Shown: one piece after another, positions 44,338 through 54,176 of the stretch | Position numbering within the stretch: the first letter of the stretch is position 1 | How the letters are laid out: every line of letters begins with the position of its first letter | DNA from: Tenebrio molitor | Taxonomy: Eukaryota; Arthropoda; Insecta; Coleoptera; Tenebrionidae | Direction of reading: 5' to 3' | Assembly: GCF_963966145.1 (NCBI RefSeq) | Contig: NC_091051.1 | Coordinates: 20,770,001-20,834,000, forward strand | DNA: 64,000 nt | Translations under genes and position numbers: made by a program | Notes under the pieces: model-generated | Seen by the model: only the letters and a program-made list of their open reading frames with translations | Told to the model about the DNA's origin: nothing | The model's database searches: none

Positions 44338-44606
44338 AAGTCCTCGTCTAGAAATAGTCAATTCTGACTTAAATTGTAAATCATGTTACAATAGGACAGC
44401 AAACTGTCTTATAACTACCATAATACCCTCTAAGTTTATTGCCCCTTTGTTGTGCAGTGCCGACTCAAGGAAGAGCAAACATCAGGTAAAGGAACAGCCC
44501 CTATTTATTTATGGAATTATTTATGGTAGTTATAAGTCGATTTTCTCTCCTATTGTAAAATGATTTACAATTTAAGTCAAAATTGACTATTTTTCGACGA
44601 GGACTT
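44338..44606. mobile_element. 269-bp MITE with ~90-bp arms, TA TSD
   Basis: AAGTCCTCGTC termini with arms including TAGTCAATT(C/T)TGACTTAAA and TTATAACTACCATAA, in inverse orientation and about 90% matched. TA flanks each end (44,336-44,337 and 44,607-44,608). Confidence 0.85.
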
Positions 44607-44907
44607 TAACCTCCTACCTTTTCAGGTAAAATTAGAAATCGGCCCCAAAACGGGCATCCATTTTATTCTGACCATCGCCGAAATACGGGCACAGCACCCG
44701 TGATGGTTATATTTTAGTTCTGTGCCATAAAAGCGAAAAATCGTGCTCTAAAACTTTTTTTTTTGTTTGGCACTGTCAGAATTTGAGATTTTTCTCCTGT
44801 GTGAATTGATTTTGATAAATGTCACAACTTGTCAAAACCAAACGTCAAGCGAATTTTGAAGATTTTAAGCGTTTTGGATCCTTTAAGGGGCTCGTCGAAC
44901 AAAAAAA
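44607..44907. other. Unassigned sequence
   Basis: About 300 bp with a small hairpin-prone stretch (GGGCATCC...GGGCAC) but no assignable feature. Confidence 0.35.
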
Positions 44908-45049
44908 CGTTGTATTCAACTCGTTCTTGGGTAAATTGGTCTTTTTGGCACTCGTGGGCCTTTAAAACGCTCGTTTCACTCGGTCCACTCATGGCAAAAA
45001 AGCCCAATTTACACACGAACTCGTTAAATAAACTACTATTATATGCAAC
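44908..45049. repeat. Palindromic MITE-like repeat (GTTGTATTCAACTCG)
   Basis: AACTCGTTCTTGGGTAAATT with CTTTTTGGCACTCGTGG pairs with CCACTCATGGCAAAAAAG and AATTTACACACGAACTC. The loop carries CGCTCGTTTCACTCGG. Organisation is like the palindromes at 45,122 and 52,266. The open frames on both strands follow from the palindrome. Confidence 0.5.
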
Positions 45050-45121
45050 TGACATTAAAAGTGACGTTTTTAGTGGAAGCTAATTTGATTAAAAATTGCT
45101 CTTTATAAGTTACCGTGTTAA

Positions 45122-45256
45122 TAGTATATTATGCAACAAGTTTTATAAACGTCACTTTAGTCACGAATTTTATTAGGCACGAGCGAAGCGCAGCGGAGCG
45201 AGTGTTTAATACAATGAGTGACTAATAAGTTTATAAACGAGTTGCATACTATACTT
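45122..45256. repeat. Palindromic MITE-like repeat with GAGCGAAGCGC loop
   Basis: AGTATATTATGCAACAAGTT then TTATAAACG pairs with GTTTATAAACGAGTTGCATA then CTATAC. The loop has CGAGCGAAGCGCAGCGGAGC then GAGTG, itself a compound short palindrome. No clear TSD. Confidence 0.6.
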
Positions 45257-45332
45257 TTTCTACGACCATAACACAATAATAAAAATGGAAACAATTAACT
45301 CATTTTATTGAATATCAAAAATTACGTCTTTC

Positions 45333-45596
45333 TTATTTTGGGAAATGTACATTAATAGTTACATTAGAAAAGTTTTTACAGTTACTGAAGGAAACCATCG
45401 ATGTTTTCATGTTTTTGTTTTCACTAGTATTAGATATTACTCCTACATTATTTTCACAACTATTACTAGTATCAAAATTAATGTTTACACTGTCAATATT
45501 TTCTGTTTCAGCCATATCAGAATGAGAATTATTGCTAGTGTCATTACTGATATGGCTTGTAGTTGCATTAAAAAGAAGTTCCTTTGGGGCACTCAC
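45333..45596 (-). pseudogene. Crypton-type C-terminal tail, second copy
   Basis: An 87-codon Asn/Ser-rich frame ending NCKNFSNVTINVHFPK. It resembles the tail of the recombinase gene at 45,732 (ending SYCSNSNVYINIYK), as do other insect Crypton tails I remember. No recombinase core precedes it directly. It may be a remnant of another copy. Confidence 0.4.
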
Positions 45597-45731
45597 ATCT
45601 TTTAAAATACTCCCTCGTACCTCGGTCGTATTTTAAACCCGTTCGTGCAATAAAGGATAACTTTTTACACTTATATCTTAAATAACTATTTTAACACTAG
45701 TAAAAAAAAAACTTTTAACACTAGTAATTTT

Positions 45732-46019
45732 TTATTTATAAATGTTAATATAAACATTAGAGTTTGAGCAATAGCTAACATTAATTCCCTCGGATGTAGT
45801 CATCTTATTTCTCATCTTCACTGGAACATTATTGGAAAGGCTGCTGACATCATTGCTAGGTGATGAGACTCCCAACGTTGTAGGAGCTTGAAGAGAACTG
45901 CTGCTTTCCGAGGGCTTTTCTAAACTATAAGAATTCTCAAACAAAGACGATGAAGTTGCGCAGGTAGTAGGAAGAACATTGCATGCAATTTGATTTTTAT
46001 TTCCAACAGTGTCGTCGAT
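45732..46019 (-). pseudogene. Crypton-like tyrosine recombinase, C-terminal tail
   Basis: Third block of the recombinase gene (codons 293-387 in the reassembled frame). Ser/Asn-rich, ending GINVSYCSNSNVYINIYK and a stop. It follows in frame from ...NVAESY at 48,608 once the Sola-like element and one ATAT are removed, so the codons just left of the insert (ATCGACGAC) continue the gene. Confidence 0.75.
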
Positions 46020-46023
46020 ATAT

Positions 46024-48607
46024 GAGGAGCTTTTTTCCAAAACGCAATATCTGTCAAATTCATAATCTTGAAAAAATCGTCATTTATTGTGAAACGTAAA
46101 CCGAACAATAAAAAAACAGTTTTAAGCTGAAGTTGGTAATGTAAACAGTGCAACCATAATGTTCCTGTTCACGCTTAATTAGTTTAGAAAAAATACACTT
46201 TCAAAAAAAAAGAAATTGCGTTTTGAATAGAAAAACTTGGAAAATTGCAATTTGAAAATAAAAAATTGCAGATATTGCATTTTGAAATATAAACTTTATT
46301 ATTAATACGTAACAAAAAAACATAAAACTCAATAAAAATTCTATAAAATTAAATAACAAAAAAGTAAGATAATGTTCTAGATGGTTGAAAATTAAATTCT
46401 AACACCACAGTCTTCTTGACAGTCGCAGTCTTCTTCTTCTTCTCCTTCTACTTCTACTTGGTTATTTCTTTGGTTTGGTTCTCTATAAAAAGTAAATAAA
46501 ATTTACTATTAAAATTTCGTAATTTTATGCGGCTATACCTAATGTTGCCAATAGATTCTTATAAAAACTAAATTTCTCATCACTTTCCCATTCTTCGTCA
46601 TATTTTTCTAATAGTGTTTTGATATTTTTTAACTTTTCTTCTTTTACATTATTGTTAAGTGGCAGTGGACTTTTATGTATTGTGTTCATTTTTACTCCTC
46701 TCTTCATGATAGTTGTGAATGTCTTAGATTCATCGTTACTCCTGTAGTTTTCTTCCATTTTAACTTTAACAATTTTAGTTTTATCTTTCCCGATCAGTTC
46801 TTTTCTTATGAATATTCTCTTCATTGTACTGATGCCTAATAGCTTCTTGCAATTGGTATCGCTCATTTTTTTCATGTCAAAAAGGTTCCAGTTTGTTCCA
46901 ATTTTTCTTACTTCTCTCTCAGCACTTTTTCATAATCGTCTTTTAAAATTATTTCGCTCATCTTACGATACTTTTTTTCCACTTGCCTAAACACACGATC
47001 AGCTGGCATAAATGAGTGCCCCTTAACGGGGAAGACGATAGTTATGTTGTTTAAAGTTCTTGGTGCATCATAGTATAGCCACAAACACATAGCATGTATT
47101 ACATAACAATTTTTATTTTGCCCGGCGCATCCGTCGCAAAAAAACCGTACGGTATTGACATGCCTTGGTAATTCTAATTTACTTATAAAATCACTAATAG
47201 CAGACGAAACTTCATTTGCTCCCCTGCTAGCTTCATTTTCTGTCCAGACATAAAAAATTGGATGTCTACAATTTAAATCTGTAACGCAAAGATTGTAAAA
47301 AGACAACTGCCTTAAGTAATATGCCTCAGGTATAGGCAGCTTAGGTAATGGCTGCACTTGTTGCATGTCGAAGCAAAATGAAAGTGTATCCTCTAAATTT
47401 TCTTTCATGTAGATATGAAATTGTTTTGCTCTAAGTCTGTGTACACGCAAATCAATCATCACAGGCATATTAGGTTTGTTTTGCAGTTTATGTCTTTTTA
47501 TTTTGTTCCTTAATCGAGAATACAGACTGCAGGTGTCACTGGCAGGATCACCAAAGCCTATGTTAAACTTATTGCAAAATATTTTGTAAAAATATGCATA
47601 ATTTACTTTAAGATGGGAGTGTTCCTCATTGTACATTGTACATTGTACAGCTGGTAAGTAAAGGCGTTTAGACTTTGCTCTGGTGTAGTGGCTTTCCCTT
47701 CCCTGCAGTTTCCCAATAAATTTGGTTACAGCCGTGTATTTTGCTTCATTCTTCTGTGGTCTGTGATCACCACCCCTTTTCTCTTTTATGTCATGTCCTG
47801 CATGTGCAAACCCTGCAATAGTGTTTACTCTTCGGGTAGTTATTTTAAAGCAGCGTAAAAAAAATTTCTGGCACACGTTTACTAATGTTTTATCAGTCTT
47901 TCGTATTATATATTTTATTTGTTTTGTATGTTTCTGTGCTCTGGCAGTTGGTTTATATTTAGGTACATTATGTTTTGGATTGGTTACGCGTATTAACAGC
48001 GATAGTTTCCGATCTTGTACAATTTTGTTCGGTACTTGAAAGAATTTTCTTCTTGCATGACGAACATCATTGTTTGATATCTGATTACATCTCCATGCTT
48101 TACTATCGTGATTGCAAGGTCTCTCAAAGTCGTCTATAACATTATTCATATGATCGCCATATCTACAATAGCAATGCAATCTCAAAAAAACTAACCTTAA
48201 TTTTCAACACTCACCGCAATTCTTTAGCTCTCTGTTTTTTGTGCACTTTTTTTTGTTTTTTCCTGCTGCCTTCATTTTTCTCAGACACTGTAACTGTCTC
48301 ACAACTGTTTTCCATGTTACAAAACCCTCAATAATTGAAAATGAAACAGTATTAATAAAAGCAAAATGAGCATAACCAGCTTCCGACAACAACTTAAAGA
48401 AATTGCGTTTGGAATAAATAAATATTGATTAGAAATTGCGTTTTGAAAAAAAAAACCAAACTTTAAATGCATTTATAGTACCGATAAAATTCGTTTTGAA
48501 CGCCGAATTCTGTGCAAATATACTGCTTTATGGGTAACGATGGCAACGCCATCTCTAACTCAATAGCGAATTTTTTTCAGAAATTGCGTTTTGGAAAAAA
48601 GCTCCTC
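46024..48607. mobile_element. Sola-like transposon (4-bp TSD ATAT, GAGGAG termini)
   Basis: Inverted termini GAGGAGCTTTTTTCCAAAAC continue for about 30 bp (CGCAAT, CTG) and are flanked by ATAT (46,020-46,023 and 48,608-48,611). It carries one gene of the DUF7869 type. A 4-bp TSD and a GRG terminus are what I remember for the Sola superfamily; the assignment rests on that memory. Internal AGAAATTGCGTTTTGAA repeats in direct orientation near 46,212, 48,400 and 48,432 echo the terminus. It interrupts the Crypton-like recombinase exactly between two codon-preserving bases. Confidence 0.8.
46525..48185 (-). pseudogene. DUF7869-type transposase, one frameshift
   Basis: The 425-codon frame shows CKxFF-like VCQKFFLRCFKITTRRV, KRGGDHRPQKNEAKYTAV, GRESHYTRAKSKRLYLPA, VNYAYFYKIFCNKF, RQLSFYNLCVTDL, VRFFCDGCAGQNKN (likely catalytic D) and GHSFMPADRVFRQVEKK. 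It ends at 46,908 by a single frameshift; the next frame continues at once with IGTNWNLFDMKKM and runs to 46,525. Length and motif order match the insect family I know under DUF7869, a probable DDE transposase. An upstream frame (48,392-48,204) may hold N-terminal coding. Only this one disabling change is obvious. Confidence 0.75.
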
Positions 48608-49225
48608 ATATGACTCTGCAACGTTTGATGATTTCCACCCTCCAAATCGTTTTATCGTCATTAAGTTAGCTCCTGAATCTGCCAACAGGGATGCTGCCGA
48701 TCTTCGGAAGCAATGACCAGTAAATAGCTTAGGTTCTGGTAGTTTCAGAAGCTCAGCAATTTCACAAGGCATCTTACCAAATGTATTAATGCCGACTGGC
48801 TGGACGGTGCATTTATTGTTGTAACATTTCAAGAAAAAGCGACGATGAGTGACATTAGGTGGGCGTAATGCAGCGTTACAATAAGTAACATAACTGTCCA
48901 CAATACAAAAACTACGATTAACATTGGTTTTAGTGTCTGAAATACGAACTAATAATGAGTCTTGTAATTCTTCTATGTCGTCCACTGTCAGTTTACAAAA
49001 CTCTTCTCGACGTAAGCCGCCAAATAAGCCAAAAATGGTTGCAACTTTCACCATCGGATATTTGGCATCTGGTGCTTCATTCAAAAATCTGTCAATGTGC
49101 TCCCTTTTTAATACTTTGGCCTTCTTTGCACGGTATCCTACATTTTTCCGTTTTAGAAATGCTATTAATTTGTGATACTTTCCTATATCCACATCGTTCT
49201 TGATTCGTAGACTAGCTTTTATCAT
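48608..49225 (-). pseudogene. Crypton-like tyrosine recombinase, catalytic domain
   Basis: Middle block, codons 87-292 of the reassembled gene. It starts MIKASLRIKNDVDIGKY and contains the full catalytic set: R in FGGLRREEF (about residue 158-159), K in SDTKTNVNRS (185), HxxR in GHCFRRSAA (257, 260), W in FGGWKSS (283) and the nucleophile Y in VAESY (292). It belongs to the Crypton-type tyrosine recombinases of insects, which integrate through a circular intermediate. The open frame seen past 48,608 (LFSKTQFLKK) is Sola-like terminus, not recombinase. Uninterrupted by stops. Confidence 0.85.
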
Positions 49226-49228
49226 CGA

Positions 49229-49629
49229 CAATTTAATTCATGTATAAAAAATCTCATAAGGCGCTGTGTAATTTTGTCACTTTGATAGCGGATAAAAGTT
49301 TGCCCTAACTTTTATCCGGCAAAAACACTCAGGTAACTTATACCTTTAGTTGCTAGGCATCAAATACCTTTTAATACCAAATAAAAAAATTAAATTTGTA
49401 TTGTTCATTCATTAAATTGTCTCGCCAAATTACACTCGAGGTTTCATTTAGTCAGGAAAAATATTTATTTGCAACTCAAACTAATTGCTTAACAATTAGA
49501 CTCGAAAAATTGGCACGATAAAATCAACTCCGGCCTACGGCCGTCGTGTTTTTATCGTGCCAATTTTTCTCGTCTAATTGCTAAGCCTAAATGAAACCGC
49601 CTAAATGAAACCTCTTGTGTAATTACAGT
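49229..49629. mobile_element. 401-bp hairpin-rich insertion in the recombinase gene
   Basis: Flanked by CGA (49,226-49,228 and 49,630-49,632). Removing it with one CGA rejoins LWSNFS to MIKAS in frame. Inside are a long hairpin at 49,489-49,579 (GAAAAATTGGCACGATAAAA against its inverse, centre GGCCTACGGCC), outer arms TAATTACAC...GAGGTTTCATTTAG at 49,423-49,632, and a second hairpin CGGATAAAAGTT / AACTTTTATCCG at 49,290-49,321. It is probably one foldback MITE inside another. Splice sites fitting an intron are absent. Confidence 0.65.
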
Positions 49630-49887
49630 CGAAAAATTCGACCATAAAGTAGATGACTTCCAAACTTGTGATTTTTCTTCAAAGAAAGTTAAAAATACAT
49701 TCTCGCTGAACTTGCCTTCCACTTTCTTGTGTTTGCACCATTCCAAGAACGTGTCGTAGGCGATGTTGTATTGTTGTCGGGATTTTGAGGGCAGCAGATC
49801 CAAAGTTGCTCGATTTGCCGCTTCTTCAATATCGGCGGGAAATCCGTCGTCGATATCGGCATCATTAACGTTTTCTTTGTAATCCAT
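49630..49887 (-). pseudogene. Crypton-like tyrosine recombinase, N-terminal core-binding domain
   Basis: First block, 86 codons from ATG at 49,887. After an acidic leader (NVNDADIDDGFPADIEEA) it has LLPSKSRQQYNIAYDTFLEW and SENVFLTFFEEKS, then STLWSNFS, the helical core-binding (SAM-like) domain of tyrosine recombinases. The start is the first ATG of a frame open to the upstream region and gives a normal N-terminus for the family. Confidence 0.8.
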
Positions 49888-50048
49888 GCTTACGAATGTG
49901 GAACTTAATGTGTTTTAACAAAACGTAATGAAAATTTTTCGTTTCTAATAAACACCATTCAAATGAAATTAAAATAAATATCAAAAATACGACTACGTTT
50001 TTTAAAGTAAACCAGTTGTATAAAAAATAGATGTATGATGGACGTCTT

Positions 50049-50136
50049 AAAAGTGATTTTATTTTGTTCGTGGGGTAGGTCAACTCGCTGAGCTCGTTTC
50101 CCAATCTTCCCCACTTACAAAATAAAATCTCACTTT
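50049..50136. repeat. Short hairpin upstream of the recombinase
   Basis: TAAAAGTGATTTTATTTTGT pairs with ACAAAATAAAATCTCACTTT, with about 47 bp of loop. It may be a small MITE or part of the Crypton's non-coding end. Confidence 0.5.
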
Positions 50137-50140
50137 TAAC

Positions 50141-51911
50141 CAGTGGCGGCTCGTCAGGGGTGGCAGGGTGGGCAGTGCCCACCCAAAACCAAATGACATA
50201 TTCTTTTTAAATTTATGTATTTTAATTTTTATAGGTACATCAAAACATTTCCAAGGCGAATTTTTGTCAGGGTAGACATGTCTTCCCTGAGAGGTGTTCG
50301 TTGAAATATGAAAGCTCTACGAGTATTATGGCTAACCGTGCGAAACTGCGAAAGAAAGAGACCGAAGTAGAAACGTTTGTTTAAGATTGAGTAATTAAGG
50401 CAAGACATGTCTGCCCTGAGTGAAAAGCATTCATTTGTACATACATTTTATTTAATTTCTCCCAACCTGTTCAATTGATTTATTCCAAATTTTGTGTAAT
50501 AATATTTAGGGCTAAGATACATTGAAATAACTAGTAATTGTGAGAAATTATTCACTTAATTTTAAATAAAAAAAATATTAAAATTATTTTTCTTTGACCA
50601 AGATTTAATTTTTGCAAAACGCTGGCGTTATTCTTAAAAATATAAAAAAAAGTTATCAAAGAAAGTTGAATATCAGAGAAAAATCTTCAAAAACCTCCGC
50701 GACAGCATATGTCTAAAATAAACCATAAAGCTATTAAAACAATAATAAATAAATTCATTCGTATAATACTCGTAGCAGGCCAGACATGTCTTCCCTGTAA
50801 CTTCGTCAAGAATCGGTACCTAATCGGTCACGTCCGCACAACTTAGTCGTTGGCAAGATCGTTGGTTTTCGCACAGTGTTTTCGTGTGGTAGTTCGTCAA
50901 TTCGTCACGAAGAATTTGCGAGAATTAGTAAGAAATAACGGTGATTTGGTTAATTATTTAATGACAGACGCGTTTAATAAATTATCGTACGATGACAAAG
51001 TTTTTATTAAACAATTAGACAGGCGAACCCCTTCATTAAATTCATTCTAATCGTAAATTTAATTCATCGTGTCATTGGCTGACGGGTAGTGAAATCAAAA
51101 GTATTTTTTTTTGCTGGCCCTGTCTTTTGTTCAACAATTCCAAATTAAAAAGTCCATCGTGTACGACAGGAGTCGATAATTTGAAGACGTTGCATCAATC
51201 GGTCGAAAAACACGAGAAATCTAAAGATCATACGTACGCGGCCTTAAAATTAAAATTATTTGGAAAGCAAAACATAGAAAATTCTTTGGAAAAGTAATCG
51301 GGAAATTAAAACGTCTCATCGATATGACAATTTTTTTGGGTACCCAAGAATTGAGCTTTCCGAGGTCACAATAAAAAAGAAGACTCGTCAAATCGCGGTA
51401 ATTATAGGGAACTCGAGGAATTCTTGTCTTCTGATGATTCAACACAATAGATCAATTTCGACTAAATAATCTCAGTCAAATTTCGATAGAAAAAGCATTA
51501 ATAAAATCATTGCGTAAAACGGATACATTTTTTGACCAGGTAATTGATTATTTCGCCGATCGATTTAATTTATAAAAAAATGCAACATCATTTTTTGTTT
51601 ATTTAGAATTTATTTTATTTACTTTATTGAGAATTTATTTTTTGTTTATGTTTATGGAAAATTTGTTATTTTTGTTGACTCTATATTAACACTCTCATCA
51701 CTTCCATAATAACAAATAACACTTCCTATTCCTAATTCCTTTCCCGGCAAGAGATTTTCTGAACCTTCCCGTAGGTTCTTGCTGGACACTGCAATTAGCA
51801 GTGACTAACACAGACATTCCTTTCCAGCAATTACAACAAACATAATAAAAAATGTAATAATAACATTAAAATGTCTGCCCACCCAGCCAAAAATGTTACG
51901 AGCCGCCACTG
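50141..51911. mobile_element. hAT element, TTF-type, internally deleted
   Basis: Termini CAGTGGCGGCTCGT and ACGAGCCGCCACTG with a perfect 8-bp TSD CTTTTAAC (50,133-50,140 and 51,912-51,919). The 1.77 kb copy keeps only part of the transposase. An orphan end of this family is at 1,325. Confidence 0.9.
50850..51470 (+). pseudogene. TTF-type (ZMYM1-like) hAT transposase remnant
   Basis: Plus strand: NLRELVRNNGDLVNYLMTDA and IKQLDRRTPSLN (50,850-51,040), then after a frameshift SCHWLTGSEIKSIFFCWPC-LLF, LKTLHQSVEKHEKSKDH, KLKLFGKQNIENSL, and further RLIDMTIFLGTQELSF and SSNRGNYRELEEFLSS. These are the TTF zinc finger (W...FCWPCLLF, EKHE.SK.H) and the start of the hAT core. Stops and frameshifts break it and everything after FLSS is lost. 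It lies in the TSD-flanked element. Confidence 0.75.
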
Positions 51912-51919
51912 CTTTTAAC

Positions 51920-52265
51920 ACTTACATCATAAATAACTATTAGAGCACGATTCCGTCAGTTTCTCTAAACGTCAACTTTGACAACGATTTTTAGTGCAAA
52001 AAGTGCCTACTTTTTACACGATCGTAGATAAAAAAATATTTGCTACTGAAATTGTAATTTTGTGTAACACAATATGGGCATTTAAGACAAATTGTCATTA
52101 CTAATGTTACCTGTAAAATGGTAAAGAATTTTTTTTTTCATTTCTGGAAGAAATAATTTTCTTTATTAGGTACCTTAATGTTTTTTTTTATACTTCGATA
52201 CGTACTTATAAATGTAAGGGTCTATTCTTGTAATGGACTGTTTTGATATTTTGAGTTTCAATTAA
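51920..52265. other. Unassigned sequence
   Basis: Begins with ACTTACATCATAAATAACTA, close to ACTTATATCTTAAATAACTA at about 45,669-45,688 on the other side of the recombinase gene. Otherwise nothing recognised. Confidence 0.4.
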
Positions 52266-52410
52266 TAGTATATTTCAAACCAAGGTAAGAAAGTACTTTC
52301 TTGCGGACCGCAAGCAAAGTTTATAAACCGAGCCGTAGGCGAGGTTTCGAAGTGCCTAAGGTCTGCAAGGGCACTTTCTTAACAAGGTTTGAATACTATT
52401 TTTTTCCCTA
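52266..52410. repeat. Palindromic MITE-like repeat with GCCGTAGGCGAGG loop
   Basis: ATAGTATATTTCAAACCAAG and GTAAGAAAGTACTTTC pair with GGCACTTTCTTAACAAGGTT and TGAATACTAT. The loop has CCGAGCCGTAGGCGAGG. It shares its architecture, not its sequence, with 45,122-45,256. Confidence 0.55.
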
Positions 52411-53277
52411 CCGGCACAACTTCGTTGAAAAAAGTCAAAAAAAGATGGTTATACAGGCTGTTTGATAAAAAACGGCTCAACCCATAACTTTTTTATTTAT
52501 TATCCGATTTCAATGAACAAAAAAACCAAAGATATGGTTTTTCATGCGCTACGAAGCAGCCATAAAATAATTTTTTTGACGTTATTTTCAGTAGCTAACG
52601 ATAGTCAACTTTTTTTTTTTAATGGACATATGCAGTTTTTTAGGCTCAGGCCCAGTATTTCAGTGCAGGGTTAACTTTTGGGTTTGTAAAACGCGGTTAA
52701 ATTTTAACCCAATTATTAACCTTGTATGCGTATTTCAGTGCTTAGTTATGGGTTAAGGTATTTAACCAACTTTTTCTTAATGTTGGCAGTGCTTTCGGCA
52801 GACATATTCGAAAAGCTCGTAGCCAGTCGTAGCGGACAGGTGTAGAATGCTGCCGTTTGCTGTCAGCTGTGACAGTATTTAACCCACGTGTAGAGTTGTT
52901 TTGGTTAAAGAGTGAGGTGTTTTTATTCAAAAATACATACCTATTTTTTTATAATGGAATTTTACAACAGATACCGACTTTTGGATGAGATATGTATATT
53001 AAAAAACAAGAAAATAATTATAAATATTAATGTAACAATAAAAAAAAAATTAATCTTCTAGCTCTTTTTAATTCGGGGAAAATCAGAATTTATATAAAAA
53101 TTTATGAAACACAAGGTACGGGCATACTATTAAATAAAATAATCTTTTATTAACAAAAAATAATTCTTTTACAATACTGTAAACTATAATAAAAAAGTAT
53201 CTATTCAAGTAAAAATAAATAATACCTATTGTAAGATCAAATTAAATTGAATTTCACAATTAACATTTTAATGTAAA

Positions 53278-53393
53278 TGTTAGCTTTTAATCTTAAAAGC
53301 TTAAATAATAATGCACTTAAGAATGTGTAAGCCTAGCACTACTATACAGAATCACCACTTGGACACGTAATGCGGTACGTCTTGGCGCTAACA
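53278..53393 (-). repeat. 3' LTR (116 bp)
   Basis: Minus strand starts TGTTAGCGCCAAGACGTACC and ends AAAAGCTAACA, with TGTTAGC/GCTAACA inverted ends. Identical at most positions to 61,474-61,637 but lacks a 48-bp segment. Confidence 0.85.
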
Positions 53394-54146
53394 CGGCCAG
53401 CCTGACATTGGGACGCTCTCGGCCCAAAAATAGTAACCAGTTTTTATTTCGGAGTCAATTTGAAGATTTACCTATTGACGTTTGTAATTGAATAAATACT
53501 AAATTCAGGAATTTTATTAGAATAAACTGGAATTGTATACGTGTCGCAAGTCAGGGCTCGGTTTCATCCTGACTTCCATGAGATGGTCCTGGTACTGATG
53601 TATCGGGGTCTTCCGGCGTATGACAAACACAACATGCGTCAAAATATCCATGATTATGTATAATTGTCCGTTTACTCTAAGGTTATATTGGGGCCGTAGA
53701 ATTATCCCATTGTGTAAAAGTTGATTTTTCTACAATAGAAAACATTTTGTGATTGTAAACAGCAGGTAAACCCGGCTGGTTGTTTCATTCAGAGTGGGAC
53801 TGAGGCTAATTTGTCGAAATATGAATTCCAATTTATAAATTTTCGTTTTTAGAGATTATGTTGAAAAATAAGCTATGAAGGTCTAGTCACAAGGGGGTGT
53901 TCTAATCCTATTAAAAAGACCAGTGAATTAACCAGAGTACCATATATTTCGGTTCAGAAAATAATAAAACTAAACATTCTCCCTTAAACCGGACCTTGTA
54001 CATCCACCCAACAGCTTTTAAAATTTGATTTATTGCAGGGGCGCGTGGCTTCTGAAACCCACACAAAAGAGCAGCTTATTAGGAGGTAACTACTTTTACG
54101 ACCCCAATATAACCTTAGAGTAAACGGACAATTATACACGTTTAAG
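53394..54146. repeat. 40-bp inverted repeat pair in the LTR element
   Basis: GTATAATTGTCCGTTTACTC and TAAGGTTATATTGGGGCCGT at 53,659-53,699 recur inverted at 54,092-54,135 with one or two changes. The 390 bp between show no gene. It could be a folded-back copy of part of the retroelement or a separate foldback. Confidence 0.6.
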
Positions 54147-54176
54147 GTGCGGAACTTCCCAGACGGCAGAGAGACC

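Noticed and set aside
44822..45083. Overlapping open frames on both strands
   Set aside because: Both arise from a palindromic repeat at 44,908-45,049.
48560..48607. Recombinase coding continuing as LFSKTQFLKKIRY
   Set aside because: These codons are the terminal repeat of the Sola-like element; the inverse of the same bases occurs at 46,024.
49229..49629. Intron in the recombinase gene
   Set aside because: The frame rejoins at a CGA duplication, not at GT/AG sites; using the available GT would remove conserved codons.
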